DNA from: Methylohalomonas sp964522485
GTDB lineage: Bacteria; Pseudomonadota; Gammaproteobacteria; Methylohalomonadales; Methylohalomonadaceae
DNA: 55,253 nt
Assembly: GCA_964522485.1 (NCBI GenBank)
Contig: CAZFUS010000007.1
Location: forward strand, 1 to 55,253
Direction of reading: 5' to 3'
The stretch's first letter is position 1, and the number at the start of each line of letters is the position of its first letter. A program made the position numbers and the translations under genes. Positions 43,539-52,497 of this stretch are shown piece after piece. The notes beneath the pieces are model-generated. The model was given only the letters and a program-made list of their open reading frames with translations, searched no databases and was not told the origin of the DNA.

Positions 43539-44093
43539 ATGGACCGCTTCGACCGGGTTTTTCGGCTACACCAGATTCTGGCCAGCCGCCGCACGCCGAT
43601 CTCGCGCCGGGATCTGCAGGAGCGTCTGGAATGCTCGCGGGCGACCGTTGCCCGTGCCATCGAGGACATGCGCGATTTCCTCGGCGCCCCCATCGACTAC
43701 GACCGCAAGCGCAACGGGTATTATTATGGCAACGACAGTCAGGAAGGCCGTTACGAACTCCCCGGTCTCTGGTTCAGTTCGACCGAGCTTTTTGCCCTGC
43801 TTACAACGCAGAAACTGCTGACTGAAATCCAGCCCGGCCTTCTGGAACCGCATCTTGCGCCACTGCGCGATCGCATCACGACTATCCTGCATCACAAACA
43901 TCTCGGCCACCCCGAAATCGGCCGGCGCATCCGCATCCTGCAGCAAGCCGCCCGTACCATCCGGCTGGAACATTTCCAGAAAACCGCCACCGCCCTGCTG
44001 GAACGCCGGCAGCTGCGCATCCTTTACCGCAGTCGCGGGCGTGATGAACTCACTGAGCGCGGCTTTCGCACGTATTCCTCAGCTAAATGCTGA
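43539..44093 (+). pseudogene. WYL-domain transcriptional regulator, truncated
   Basis: The 184-residue product has an HTH_11 winged helix (RVFRLHQILASRRTPISRRDLQERLECSRATVARAIEDMRDFLG), a linker and the first strand of the WYL domain (RRQLRILYRSRGRDELTERGF). From codon 178 on it reads into a CRISPR-like repeat and stops. The rest of the WYL domain and C-terminal part (about 100-130 residues) are missing. The start has GGGGGA upstream. WYL regulators are commonly encoded beside CRISPR-Cas systems, so the neighbouring repeats fit. Confidence 0.85.
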
Positions 44094-44177
44094 GGCCTCA
44101 TTGAAGCTTCTGCGATGAAATCGATCGCTTCCCCTGGGTGCTGGTATTCCTCAGCTAAATGCTGAGGCCTCATTGAA
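44072..44177 (+). CRISPR. Two-repeat CRISPR-like array, one spacer
   Basis: A 34-base sequence occurs twice without mismatch, at 44072-44105 and 44144-44177, separated by a 38-base unique spacer (44106-44143). It contains a 7-bp palindrome (CCTCAGC / GCTGAGG) and ends CATTGAA; a CATTGAA(A/G) 3' end is typical of several type I and type III repeats and gives the crRNA 5' handle. The next base differs (G, then T), as in a terminal repeat. There is no leader: the WYL frame runs directly into repeat 1, and a truncated tetR follows repeat 2. No cas gene lies in the window. Confidence 0.72.
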
Positions 44178-44178
44178 T

Positions 44179-44460
44179 GATTCGGGCGGTTATGATCACC
44201 GCGTAGCTCGGAAAAACCGTTGCAGCGAATTGCGGGATCACCGCATAAAGAATATTGAAACGCTGCGCGACCGGCTGGAACGCGCTGTCAGCGAAGGGGA
44301 GTTGCCGAAAGACCTGGACTGCCGGACTGTCGCGACTTTCTATGCCTCAGTCCAGCAGGGCATGTCCATCCAGGCGCAGGATGGCGCCTCACGGGAAATA
44401 CTTCTCGCCATCGCCGACTGCGCCATGGCCGCCTGGGACAGACTGACCGGGAGTGAGTAA
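44179..44460 (+). pseudogene. C-terminal remnant of a TetR-family regulator
   Basis: From about 44224 the frame reads SELRDHRIKNIETLRDRLERA and later VATFYASVQQGMSIQAQDGASREILLAIADCAMAAWDRL, which is the C-terminal domain of a TetR/AcrR regulator. The helix-turn-helix half is missing; the frame begins directly after the second CRISPR-like repeat. No start with a ribosome site is visible. Confidence 0.78.
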
Positions 44461-44513
44461 ACGACGGCGCGAGCGGCGATTCCGCGCCACTCACACTCTA
44501 ACCGAAACTGTTA

Positions 44514-44747
44514 TCAATAATCACCGGTATCACCGCCCTCCGGTTCCGGAGCCGGTTGCTGGTCCTGTTTCATTCCCTCCATATCTTCAGGTGATTGCAT
44601 ATCCTGTTCAAATTGGCTTTGCTGCTCTTCCATCTGCGGTGTCTGCTGCTGATCATCCCCGCAGGCCGTGATACCCGCGATCATCATCATGGAACCCAAC
44701 GCAGCGATAAGCGGCTTGCCGAAGACGTTTTGTATCTTTAACCACAT
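44514..44747 (-). CDS. Small acidic lipoprotein
   Basis: This 77-residue protein has a lipoprotein signal (FGKPLIAALGSMMMIAGITAC, lipobox ITAC) and a Gln/Glu/Asp/Pro-rich tail. AAGGAGG lies upstream of ATG 44747, which is preferred over an earlier Met 22 codons upstream. The tail has no recognised domain. It resembles the acidic lipoprotein at 13769 in style only. Confidence 0.7.
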   Translation of the reverse strand: MWLKIQNVFGKPLIAALGSMMMIAGITACGDDQQQTPQMEEQQSQFEQDMQSPEDMEGMKQDQQPAPEPEGGDTGDY

Positions 44748-44947
44748 GCCACTGTCCTCCTCCTTTTGTAGGAACGTATTCGTCAAATGGATAAAATGCA
44801 ATCCTTGTACCAAATATTTTTTAAAAGAATTTCAACCAGTTGAGAAAAATACAGCAATAAAAACTATGTGCCGCTTCGAGCCATGCACCATTCCGGCACA
44901 TACGCGGGGAGCGGTCCGGACTCCGCCGGGCTTACAGATAGCCGGGG

Positions 44948-45583
44948 TCAGCGCCGCAACAGGAACTCCTGCATGCCGTTGCTCAATAGCATTGCGCGTT
45001 CGACGTGGAAGCCGCGTATGCAGTGGGTGAGATCATCAGGCGTATAGCGCGGGGCCTCGCATTCTTCGCGTGTCACCGACACATGTTTCAGCCGATTGTC
45101 AGTGTCATCGTCATCCGTGCCCTGGCTAATATAATACGGACCTGGCTGCGCCGGCATGCGGGGTGAGGAATAAGCAATAAGGGCGTGGATCAGACTGCCC
45201 GGACGCGTGCGGGTCACCACATTGGACATGAAGGCGTTCAGGACCGGCCGCCGCAGATAATTGAGCAGATCCCAGCAAAGCACAACGTCTGTCGGTTGGC
45301 TGCGGCTGAAGGGCAGCACTGCATCAATCTGCCCACGTAGCTGGCCGGGATCTTCCTGGGCATTGAGCGTTTCCAGTTCGACGGGCAGATCGACGATATC
45401 CAGGCGACACCGGAACTGGCCGAAAAATACGATATTTGTCGTGTGCGCGGGACCCAGATCGAGAATCGTCCAGCGATCGCCGGCATGCATCTGCCCGACG
45501 AGCGAGGCGAACAGCGGTGCCTTCAGCGTATTTGAGGCTGAAGGTTCTATCTTTTCCGCTGCGGAACTGGCTGAATCGACCAC
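44948..45583 (-). CDS. Probable SAM-dependent methyltransferase-like protein
   Basis: This 211-residue protein shows WTILDLGPAHTTNIVFF (motif I region, though with only the first Gly of the usual GxGxG), an acidic strand end LDIVDL, and DVVLCWDLLNYLRRPVLNAF, which fit a class I methyltransferase fold. The degenerate motif I leaves doubt about activity. It lies 40 bases after the bactofilin gene, same strand. Confidence 0.6.
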   Translation of the reverse strand: MVDSASSAAEKIEPSASNTLKAPLFASLVGQMHAGDRWTILDLGPAHTTNIVFFGQFRCRLDIVDLPVELETLNAQEDPGQLRGQIDAVLPFSRSQPTDVVLCWDLLNYLRRPVLNAFMSNVVTRTRPGSLIHALIAYSSPRMPAQPGPYYISQGTDDDDTDNRLKHVSVTREECEAPRYTPDDLTHCIRGFHVERAMLLSNGMQEFLLRR

Positions 45584-45623
45584 GAATCAAGCGCGGGCTT
45601 TGCCCCCGCGACCCGCCGCCGGC

Positions 45624-46265
45624 TCAGCCCACCGACTCTCCCTTGGCCGCAACTCCACTGGACACGGTGTCCGTCTTGCCGGACGCCGAACTGGCCGTGG
45701 AGCCGGCAACCGCTGCCGGGCCAAGGTTCTGCTTGGAGTGCGTGCTCTGCTTGGCGGCAAAGTCCGACGTACCTGTCTTGGCGGCACTATTGTCACCAAA
45801 GACTTTCTGCAAGGCCTCCGGGTCCATCTCGATTGAGCCCTTGAACCGGGCGCCATCCTCGAGGCTGACTCGCGGTGAGGTGATGTTGCCGCGCAGCTGC
45901 GCGCTCTTGCGGATACTGATCCGCTCGGAGCCATACAAATCACCTTCAATAAAGCCTTCCACATTAATTGTGTGGGCATAAACGTCGGCCGTGACCTTGC
46001 CCTGACTGCCGATGGTCAGACTGTTACTCTTGAGGTAGACAGTACCCTTCACTTCGCCTTCGATGATCAGGTCTTCCTCACCGCGCAGGTCGCCGTTGAT
46101 GTGGATCGAAGGACCGATAATGGCCGCCTCGCGCCGTCCCGAACTCCGTGAAGATGATGTTTCCGTGGACTGCGATCTGGCAAAACCCGGCTCCGCTTCA
46201 GACCGTTCACGTGAGGGAAACTCGTCGTCCTTCGCTGCTGATTCCCGTTTGCTGAATTCAAACAT
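45624..46265 (-). CDS. Bactofilin (polymer-forming cytoskeletal protein)
   Basis: In this 213-residue protein the central ~110 residues are a bactofilin beta-helix (IIGPSIHINGDLRGEEDLIIEGEVKG ... GFIEGDLYGSERISIRKSAQLRGNITSPRVSLEDGARFKGSIEM). Long Ser/Ala/Glu-rich tails flank it on both sides. The start ATG 46265 follows AAGGGG. Bactofilins form filaments without nucleotide and often set cell shape or localise envelope enzymes. Confidence 0.92.
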   Translation of the reverse strand: MFEFSKRESAAKDDEFPSRERSEAEPGFARSQSTETSSSRSSGRREAAIIGPSIHINGDLRGEEDLIIEGEVKGTVYLKSNSLTIGSQGKVTADVYAHTINVEGFIEGDLYGSERISIRKSAQLRGNITSPRVSLEDGARFKGSIEMDPEALQKVFGDNSAAKTGTSDFAAKQSTHSKQNLGPAAVAGSTASSASGKTDTVSSGVAAKGESVG

Positions 46266-46418
46266 ATCAATCCCCTTCGTTGAGGTTATTGTACTGGTTA
46301 TGACGTCCATGCCCGCGGCTGTACCAACTTTCCAGTATAGGCCTCATGCCCACTATGCCAGCAAAGCCCCTCGGTGTGAAATGTGCACTGGATCACATAC
46401 AAAGCCTAGCAAACTTGA

Positions 46419-47525
46419 TCATGGTTGGCCCACCTGACCATCGAACAGGGACAGCTGGGCGCTGTTGCGTGCCGGCGGCACGAACAGACCGGTTACCAGC
46501 TTCCGCCGAGTTCGATTGAGCTGCAGCCTCCGGCAGGCCATCCGGAAACGGTGGCCGAGCAATTGTGCAAACGCGCCCTGCCCGCGCATACGGCTGCCGA
46601 AGGCCGGATCGTTGTCGCGCCCGCCACGGATGTCGTTGATCAGGCTCATGACATGCGTGGCCCGATCCGGATAATGATGCTGCAGCCAGTCCCGGAATAA
46701 CTGCTTGACCTCATGCGGCAACCGCACCATGACGTAACCGGCCTGCTCAACCCCGGCACCCGCCGCTGCTTCCAGTACGGCTTCGAGCTCAGTCTCGTTC
46801 AACGCCGGGATGACCGGTGCAAACATTACACCGGTCGGGATACCGGCAGCTGTCAGCCGGCGCAGGCACTCGACACGTCGGTGGGGTGCCGTTGCACGCG
46901 GCTCCAGTTTGCGCGCCAGATTGGAATCCAGGGTAGTCACCGATACAAAAACCTGGACCAGGTTCGAACCGGCCATGTCCGCCAGCAGATCGATATCGCG
47001 CTCGACCAGAGACGACTTGGTGACGATGGTCAGGGGATGCCGGCAGTCACGCAGAAGCTGGATAATGCCGCGTGTGACCTGCCAGTCGCGCTCGATCGGC
47101 TGGTACGGATCGGTGTTGGTCCCGAGCGCGATCGGCGTACATTCATAACCCGACTTCGCCAGCTCTCGGCGTAACAGCTGCGGCGCATCCGGCTTGACGA
47201 ACAGCCGGCTTTCGAAATCCAGACCCGGCGACAAATCCATGTACGCATGAGTGGGCCGGGCATAACAATAGATACAGCCATGCTCGCAGCCGCGATAGGC
47301 ATTGATCGACTGGGTAAATGGAATGTCGGGGGAATCGTTGCGGCTGATGATGGTCTTGCTGTGTTCGACAGTCACGCTGGTCTTCAGCGGGGCCAGTTCC
47401 GGATCCTGATACCAGCCGTCATCGAAACCACTGCGCTGTTCCTTGAGATAGCGCGCTTCCGGCTGGCTGGCCGCGCCGCGGCCCTTGCGAACCATGGCGG
47501 GATTGCCGTTTTCGGAATCGCGCAT
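46419..47525 (-). CDS. PA0069-family radical SAM protein
   Basis: This 368-residue protein has the radical SAM cluster CEHGCIYCYAR (C-x3-C-x2-C) followed by PTHAYMDLSPGLDFESRLF. The family resembles SPL/PA0069 type proteins of unknown reaction. It lies 5 bases downstream of the SirB1 gene, same strand, so an operon is likely. Confidence 0.9.
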   Translation of the reverse strand: MRDSENGNPAMVRKGRGAASQPEARYLKEQRSGFDDGWYQDPELAPLKTSVTVEHSKTIISRNDSPDIPFTQSINAYRGCEHGCIYCYARPTHAYMDLSPGLDFESRLFVKPDAPQLLRRELAKSGYECTPIALGTNTDPYQPIERDWQVTRGIIQLLRDCRHPLTIVTKSSLVERDIDLLADMAGSNLVQVFVSVTTLDSNLARKLEPRATAPHRRVECLRRLTAAGIPTGVMFAPVIPALNETELEAVLEAAAGAGVEQAGYVMVRLPHEVKQLFRDWLQHHYPDRATHVMSLINDIRGGRDNDPAFGSRMRGQGAFAQLLGHRFRMACRRLQLNRTRRKLVTGLFVPPARNSAQLSLFDGQVGQP

Positions 47526-47530
47526 CGCCG

Positions 47531-48397
47531 TCAGTGTCGCAGCTCGCCCCGGCGCCGGAGGGCTGCATAGCGTGCTGCATAATGTCCGCTCAGCTCAGCT
47601 TCCTGGCTCAGGAGACACAACCGCTCGAAATCTTCCGCAGCCGCCTGATAGCACTGCATCTGTTCATACAGTTCGGCACGGTTTTCAAGCTCGCGGGCCG
47701 TATCCGGATCGATGGCAAGAATATAGTTCAGTATCCGCAGCAGACGCGGCCTGTCGGCACTGCTGCTGTAGATCGATTTGAGATTGCGCAGGATGCGGAT
47801 CAGGATCGCCTTGTTGGTCGCGGCATTCAGCCAGCTCTGCAGATCCAGGGATGGTAGGCCATCGCTATTGCGCAAAACATGCTGTAATCGCCGCCGGAGA
47901 TCCGACTCATCCAGCGACACACCACCGGCAAACGGATCCAGCACAATGGTACCGGTTTCAGCAGTCGTCAGTTTGACCAGAAAATGTCCGGGGAAAGAAA
48001 TACCTTCGATCGGTAAACCCAACCGGTGGCCAATTTCCATATATAATAGTGACAGGCTGATGGGGATGCCGAGCCGGCGTTCGATAACATCGTTCAGGTA
48101 GCTGTTACGCGGATCGAGGAAGTTGTGCAGATTGCCGCTGTACCCCTGCTCGCTGAACAGATAATGGTTGATTTGACCGAGCACCTGCGGTGTCGATCCC
48201 GGCTCCGGCAACTGCCGGGTAATGGCAGCGGCCATTTCATCCATGCAACCGAGATAGTAATCGACATCCAGTGCGGGATACTCCCCGCGCGCGATCAGTA
48301 ACGCCGCCTCGGCGAGATTGATCTCGGCGTCCGCGCCGGTGACAATGCGTTCAAAGTCCGGGGCGACAAACAGGGCGTCATTCGATACTTCGCACAT
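47531..48397 (-). CDS. SirB1-family transglutaminase-like protein
   Basis: In this 288-residue protein the N-terminal two thirds are transglutaminase-like (YLNDVIERRLGIPISLSLLYMEIGHRLGLPIEGISFPGHFLVKL, with the His of GHFLVK; the usual catalytic Cys is replaced by Ser/Leu), and the C-terminal part is TPR-like (AIDPDTARELENRAELYEQMQCYQAAAEDFERL). Catalysis is doubtful; a binding role is likely. Confidence 0.9.
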   Translation of the reverse strand: MCEVSNDALFVAPDFERIVTGADAEINLAEAALLIARGEYPALDVDYYLGCMDEMAAAITRQLPEPGSTPQVLGQINHYLFSEQGYSGNLHNFLDPRNSYLNDVIERRLGIPISLSLLYMEIGHRLGLPIEGISFPGHFLVKLTTAETGTIVLDPFAGGVSLDESDLRRRLQHVLRNSDGLPSLDLQSWLNAATNKAILIRILRNLKSIYSSSADRPRLLRILNYILAIDPDTARELENRAELYEQMQCYQAAAEDFERLCLLSQEAELSGHYAARYAALRRRGELRH

Positions 48398-48476
48398 CTG
48401 ACAACTGGCCTATCCCATATCGGTTACCACAGCCGGTATCAGTTTCCATCATTTCGCCTGACGGATTGCCAGAAAT

Positions 48477-48608
48477 AGTCTCAAAATATTACGAGCGCAG
48501 CCGAGACAAGGCGAAAGTGGGCAAGAAAGCGGAACTTGCATGCCAATATAATAAGCATTTCGAGTCCGCTTTTAACACCGTATCGGCAGGCGCGGTAATT
48601 TTGAGACT
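48477..48608. repeat. 132-bp imperfect palindrome with 11-bp terminal inverted repeats
   Basis: AGTCTCAAAAT (48477-48487) and ATTTTGAGACT (48598-48608) are exact inverse complements at the ends. Inside, AAAGCGGA and TCCGCTTT form a second inverted pair. It sits between the divergent SirB1 and rmuC genes and looks like a miniature, gene-free repeat; no target-site duplication is evident. Confidence 0.75.
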
Positions 48609-48629
48609 GCTTCTAACCCATCGGGGCAC

Positions 48630-49874
48630 ATGCTGACACCTCTACTTACCGACATCATACTGGTTTTAGTTCTGTTGATCGCGATCTGGCTGTTGATCCG
48701 GTCATTTTTCGGCGATCGTAGCCATGACACATTGTTGCGGCTGGATACACGACTGGACGAGCTGGGTCGGCGCCAGACCGCGCTGGAACAGCGCTTTGAA
48801 GAACTCAAGGACCGGCAGGCCGAAACCGCAGCTGAATTGCGTGAGCAACTTCTCAGGCAGCAGGTCGAAAATCTGAAGACCCTGCAGAACGGGCTGGCCG
48901 AATTGCAGAAACAGGTGGCCGAGGTACTGACGCGCAACAGCGAAGAACTCGGCAAGCGCATGGACGGATTGAGTCAGAAGACCGACGAGCGCCTGCAGGC
49001 CATCAGCGGCCAGGTGGAAAAGCGCCTGACCGAGGGCTTTGAAAAAACCACCGCCACTTTCAGCGATATCGTCAAGCGGCTGGCGCTGATCGATGAAGCA
49101 CAGAAAAAGATCACCGAGCTGTCCAGTAACGTGGTTAGCCTGCAGGAGGTGCTGGCCGATAAGCGCTCGCGTGGCGCGTTCGGCGAGGTTCAGCTGGCGT
49201 CATTGGTACGCAATGTCCTGCCCGAGGCCAATTTCGAACTGCAGCACACGCTGTCGAACGGTAACCGGGTGGACTGCATCCTGTATCTGCCACACCCCAC
49301 CGGCAATGTCGCGATCGATGCCAAATTCCCGCTGGAGTCGTTCCGGCGCATGACCGATATCAGTATTTCCGAAGCCGAACGCAAGACCGCCGAGCGTCAG
49401 TTCAAGCAGGACGTCAAGAAACATATCCAGGCGATCGCGGAAAAATACATCATCCGCGGTGAAACCGCCGACGGCGCGGTCATGTTTATCCCGGCAGAGG
49501 CCGTTTTCAGCGAGATTCAGGCGCATCATCCTGACCTCGTCTCGGAAGCGCACAGCAGCAATGTATGGATGGTATCGCCGACCACGATGTGGGCAACGCT
49601 CAATACTGCGCGCGCGGTCCTGAAAGATGCGGCAACCCGTGAACAGGTTCACATCATCCAGGAGCATTTAGGCTATCTTGCTAAAGACTTCGATCGTTTC
49701 AAGGACCGCATGAACGCGCTGGCCAAGCATATTGAACAGGCTCACAAGGATGTTGAAAGCGTGAACACGTCGGCAAAAAAGATAACCAGACGGTTTGAAA
49801 AGATTGAACAGGTTGAACTAGAGGGCGAGCAACCAGTCGCAATAAATGTGGACAAAAAGGAACAGCTGTCGTAA
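48630..49874 (+). CDS. rmuC: DNA recombination protein RmuC
   Basis: This 414-residue protein has an N-terminal membrane segment (residues ~5-22), a long coiled coil (to about residue 150) and the RmuC nuclease-like domain (SRGAFGEVQLASLVRNVLPEANFELQ, VAIDAKFPLESF, VMFIPAEAVFSE). It limits inversions between short repeats by an unknown mechanism. The length is usual. Confidence 0.95.
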   Translation: MLTPLLTDIILVLVLLIAIWLLIRSFFGDRSHDTLLRLDTRLDELGRRQTALEQRFEELKDRQAETAAELREQLLRQQVENLKTLQNGLAELQKQVAEVLTRNSEELGKRMDGLSQKTDERLQAISGQVEKRLTEGFEKTTATFSDIVKRLALIDEAQKKITELSSNVVSLQEVLADKRSRGAFGEVQLASLVRNVLPEANFELQHTLSNGNRVDCILYLPHPTGNVAIDAKFPLESFRRMTDISISEAERKTAERQFKQDVKKHIQAIAEKYIIRGETADGAVMFIPAEAVFSEIQAHHPDLVSEAHSSNVWMVSPTTMWATLNTARAVLKDAATREQVHIIQEHLGYLAKDFDRFKDRMNALAKHIEQAHKDVESVNTSAKKITRRFEKIEQVELEGEQPVAINVDKKEQLS

Positions 49875-49948
49875 TATTGCCATGCAGCATATGATTTTCT
49901 GTTACAAATCAATTAAGTAATCAAACACTTACTTGAAATACCAAACCA

Positions 49949-50773
49949 TTGACAAGACTCACAAATGATCTGCAAGCCATTGTTTTCGATGTAGATGGCA
50001 CCCTCGCCGATACCGAGGAATATCACCGACAGGCCTTTAATGAGGCCTTCGCGGAATTCGGCCTGGACTGGCACTGGAGCCGGCGAGACTACATCGAACT
50101 GTTGGCCATATCCGGCGGCCGCGAGCGCATCCGGGCCTACGGCGAGACTCATCTACAGCCGCGCCTGGATACTTCGGCGCTGCGAGCACTGGCGCTTGAT
50201 CTACACACGCGTAAATCCGAGATTTATAGGGACAAACTCGTCAACGGCCATATCGGTCTGAGGCGCGGCGTCCTGCGGCTGCTCAAGGAAGCCAAACGGA
50301 CCGGTGTGCATATGGCTATCGCCACCAGCACTTCAGGTTTCAATGTGGAAACACTGCTCGGGCATGCGCTGGACAAACCCATTGCCCATTATTTTGAAAG
50401 CGTGGTCACCAGCAGTATCGTGGTGGACAAGAAGCCGTCGCCGGCCGTCTATCAATATGCCCTCGCCGAACTCGGACTGACCGCTGATCAATGCATTGCC
50501 ATTGAGGATACTGCCAACGGGAACCTGGCCGCACAGTCAGCCGGTCTGAAAACACTCATTACGACCCACTATTTCACCCGGCATCACGATTTCAGTGGCG
50601 CCTCGCTGGTCGTCGATCATCTGGGCATGCCGCAACAGCCGTTCAAAGCCGCCGCAGGCAATGCCCATGATTCAAGTTATGTCGACATCTCGCTGCTGGA
50701 TGCGCTCGTCTCCGGCACAACCAGGCTGGATCGGCTCAGCTGGCAACCTGACCTGATGGTTGTGGCCAAATAA
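49949..50773 (+). CDS. HAD-IA hydrolase of the CbbY type
   Basis: This 274-residue haloacid-dehalogenase-fold phosphatase has the nucleophile Asp in VFDVDGTLADTEEYH, motif II Thr/Ser in ATSTS, Lys in VDKKPSPAVY and acidic motif in AIEDTANG. It likely acts on a sugar or glycolate phosphate. The frame needs a TTG start at 49949; the nearby ATG is out of frame. No clear ribosome site is visible. Confidence 0.9.
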   Translation: MTRLTNDLQAIVFDVDGTLADTEEYHRQAFNEAFAEFGLDWHWSRRDYIELLAISGGRERIRAYGETHLQPRLDTSALRALALDLHTRKSEIYRDKLVNGHIGLRRGVLRLLKEAKRTGVHMAIATSTSGFNVETLLGHALDKPIAHYFESVVTSSIVVDKKPSPAVYQYALAELGLTADQCIAIEDTANGNLAAQSAGLKTLITTHYFTRHHDFSGASLVVDHLGMPQQPFKAAAGNAHDSSYVDISLLDALVSGTTRLDRLSWQPDLMVVAK

Positions 50774-50794
50774 CCTGTTTAAGCCCTGCCCGAC

Positions 50795-50810
50795 CGGGGA
50801 ACAATCCCCG
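50795..50810. terminator. Weak shared hairpin between convergent genes
   Basis: CGGGGA / TCCCCG with an ACAA loop lies between the HAD gene and the slp-like gene, followed by TCGTTT. Confidence 0.4.
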
Positions 50811-50815
50811 TCGTT

Positions 50816-51391
50816 TCACCACCACCAGTACGGATAATACGGATGACCGAACCGGCTTCCGTAGTAAAGGCTGTAGCCATGATAGGGATATCCGTAGTAG
50901 TAACCGAAACGGTAGCGCGGGTGGTCCGCATAATATCGATCCCGGTATTCCGGCCATAAATAATATGTACTGGCCCGGATCAGCGGGAAAGTATACGGGT
51001 GATCGCCAATAGGCCGGACGATACGGCTTTCAACTGTACCGGCAATAGTCAGCTCACGGCCTTCGGCATAAATCTGTGGGTCGATGAACTGATCGATCCG
51101 CACCAGAAAGCGGCCGTAGGAACTGTCGTCATGCCGCGGCTGGCCGTAACTATCAAGGTCCATCGCAACGACTTCGATCCAGGTCTGATTTTCTTTATTT
51201 TCAACTGAAGCGATTGTACCGCCCCAGCGAACCTTCGAGCCCTTGTACTGGTCAATATCTTGACGTACTTCATTGAGAGTCGGGTTGTCCGGTGGCGCTT
51301 CCTTGATGTCACGGGGGACATTACTGGCGCAACCACCAATCAGTAGTAAAAGTCCGGAAAAAAACAGCGGAAAAGTGGTTCGTGTAGGCAT
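50816..51391 (-). CDS. Slp-family outer-membrane lipoprotein
   Basis: This 191-residue protein has a lipoprotein signal (LFFSGLLLLIGGC, lipobox IGGC) and the Slp domain (YKGSKVRWGGTIASVENKENQTWIEVV ... GRFLVRID). The C-terminus is very rich in Tyr, Gly and Pro (GYYYGYPYHGYSLYYGSRFGH) and ends in three Trp. I chose the ATG at 51391 over one 14 codons earlier since the signal then starts properly. Outer-membrane lipoproteins of this family are induced by starvation or carbon stress in E. coli; role here unknown. Confidence 0.88.
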   Translation of the reverse strand: MPTRTTFPLFFSGLLLLIGGCASNVPRDIKEAPPDNPTLNEVRQDIDQYKGSKVRWGGTIASVENKENQTWIEVVAMDLDSYGQPRHDDSSYGRFLVRIDQFIDPQIYAEGRELTIAGTVESRIVRPIGDHPYTFPLIRASTYYLWPEYRDRYYADHPRYRFGYYYGYPYHGYSLYYGSRFGHPYYPYWWW

Positions 51392-51530
51392 GGCTCGGTA
51401 TCCTCTAGCAGCATTTTGGACCAGTCGCCGCAATGGATCGTTCCTGAGTCAAGTATATTGAGGACTGTTTGTGCATGAAATATGAATATATCCCTGACCG
51501 TTTTGCCGTCCGGGGACCGGATCCACTGAC

Positions 51531-52490
51531 ATGACCCTGACGGAACTACGCTATATCGTCGCCGTCGCGCGCGAGCTGCATTTTGGCCGGGCAGCGGAAT
51601 CCTGTCATGTCAGCCAGCCGACCCTGAGTGTAGCCATCAAGAAACTGGAAGATGAACTCGGGGTCCGGCTGTTCGAGCGGCGCCAGCACGATGTCAGTAT
51701 TACGCCCACAGGCGAACGCGTCGTCGCCCAGGCCCGGATTGTCCTCGAGGAAACCGAAACAATCCGCCATATTGCCCATGAAGGCCGTGATGATCTCAAG
51801 GGGCAGTTGCGGCTTGGCGTTATCTATACCATCGGTCCGTATCTGTTGCCAAAGCTTATCCCATTGATACACGAGCGCGCACCGGCACTGAAATTGCTGA
51901 TCGAAGAGCATTTCACCGAACAGCTCACTGAAAAGCTGCGTGCCGGCGAACTCGACGTCATCATCGTCTCATTGCCGTTCAGCGTGCCGGGACTGTTAAC
52001 CGAACCCATGTACCGCGAGCCGTTCGTCGTCGCACTGCCCAGTCAACACCCGCTCACTGGCAAGCGCCGCATCCATGCCGATGATCTGAGTACTGAAACG
52101 CTATTGCTGCTCAGCGCCGGCAACTGTTTCCGCGAGCAGGTCATGGATGTCTGTCCGGCCTGCGTCAACAGCCGCGGTAACGACAACAGTATTCAGAAAA
52201 CGCTGGAGAGCAGCTCGATTGAAACCATCCGCCATATGGTCGGTTCCGGTGCCGGCGTTACGGTCCTGCCATGCACGTCCACTGCTAACGACAGCAACCT
52301 TCAGGGGTTACTGGAGTTCCGGTCCTTCACCGATCCCGAACCCTACCGCGACGTCGCCCTTGCCTATCGCAAGACCTATCCGCGCATGCGGGTCATCGAA
52401 CTGATTGGCCAGGCGATCCGGGATACCGCTCTGCCCTGTGTCACCCGGCTGGGACAAAAAAGCGACAAAGCCAGGGCGGTCGCTTCCTGA
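51531..52490 (+). CDS. oxyR: Peroxide-sensing LysR-type regulator OxyR
   Basis: This 319-residue protein has an N-terminal helix-turn-helix (FGRAAESCHVSQPTLSVAIKKLEDELG) and a regulatory domain whose GNCFREQVMDVC places Cys at residues 199 and 208, the pair that forms the peroxide-induced disulfide in E. coli OxyR. It activates peroxide defence genes. It is convergent with degQ, 7 bases apart. Confidence 0.95.
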   Translation: MTLTELRYIVAVARELHFGRAAESCHVSQPTLSVAIKKLEDELGVRLFERRQHDVSITPTGERVVAQARIVLEETETIRHIAHEGRDDLKGQLRLGVIYTIGPYLLPKLIPLIHERAPALKLLIEEHFTEQLTEKLRAGELDVIIVSLPFSVPGLLTEPMYREPFVVALPSQHPLTGKRRIHADDLSTETLLLLSAGNCFREQVMDVCPACVNSRGNDNSIQKTLESSSIETIRHMVGSGAGVTVLPCTSTANDSNLQGLLEFRSFTDPEPYRDVALAYRKTYPRMRVIELIGQAIRDTALPCVTRLGQKSDKARAVAS

Positions 52491-52497
52491 GCCCGCT

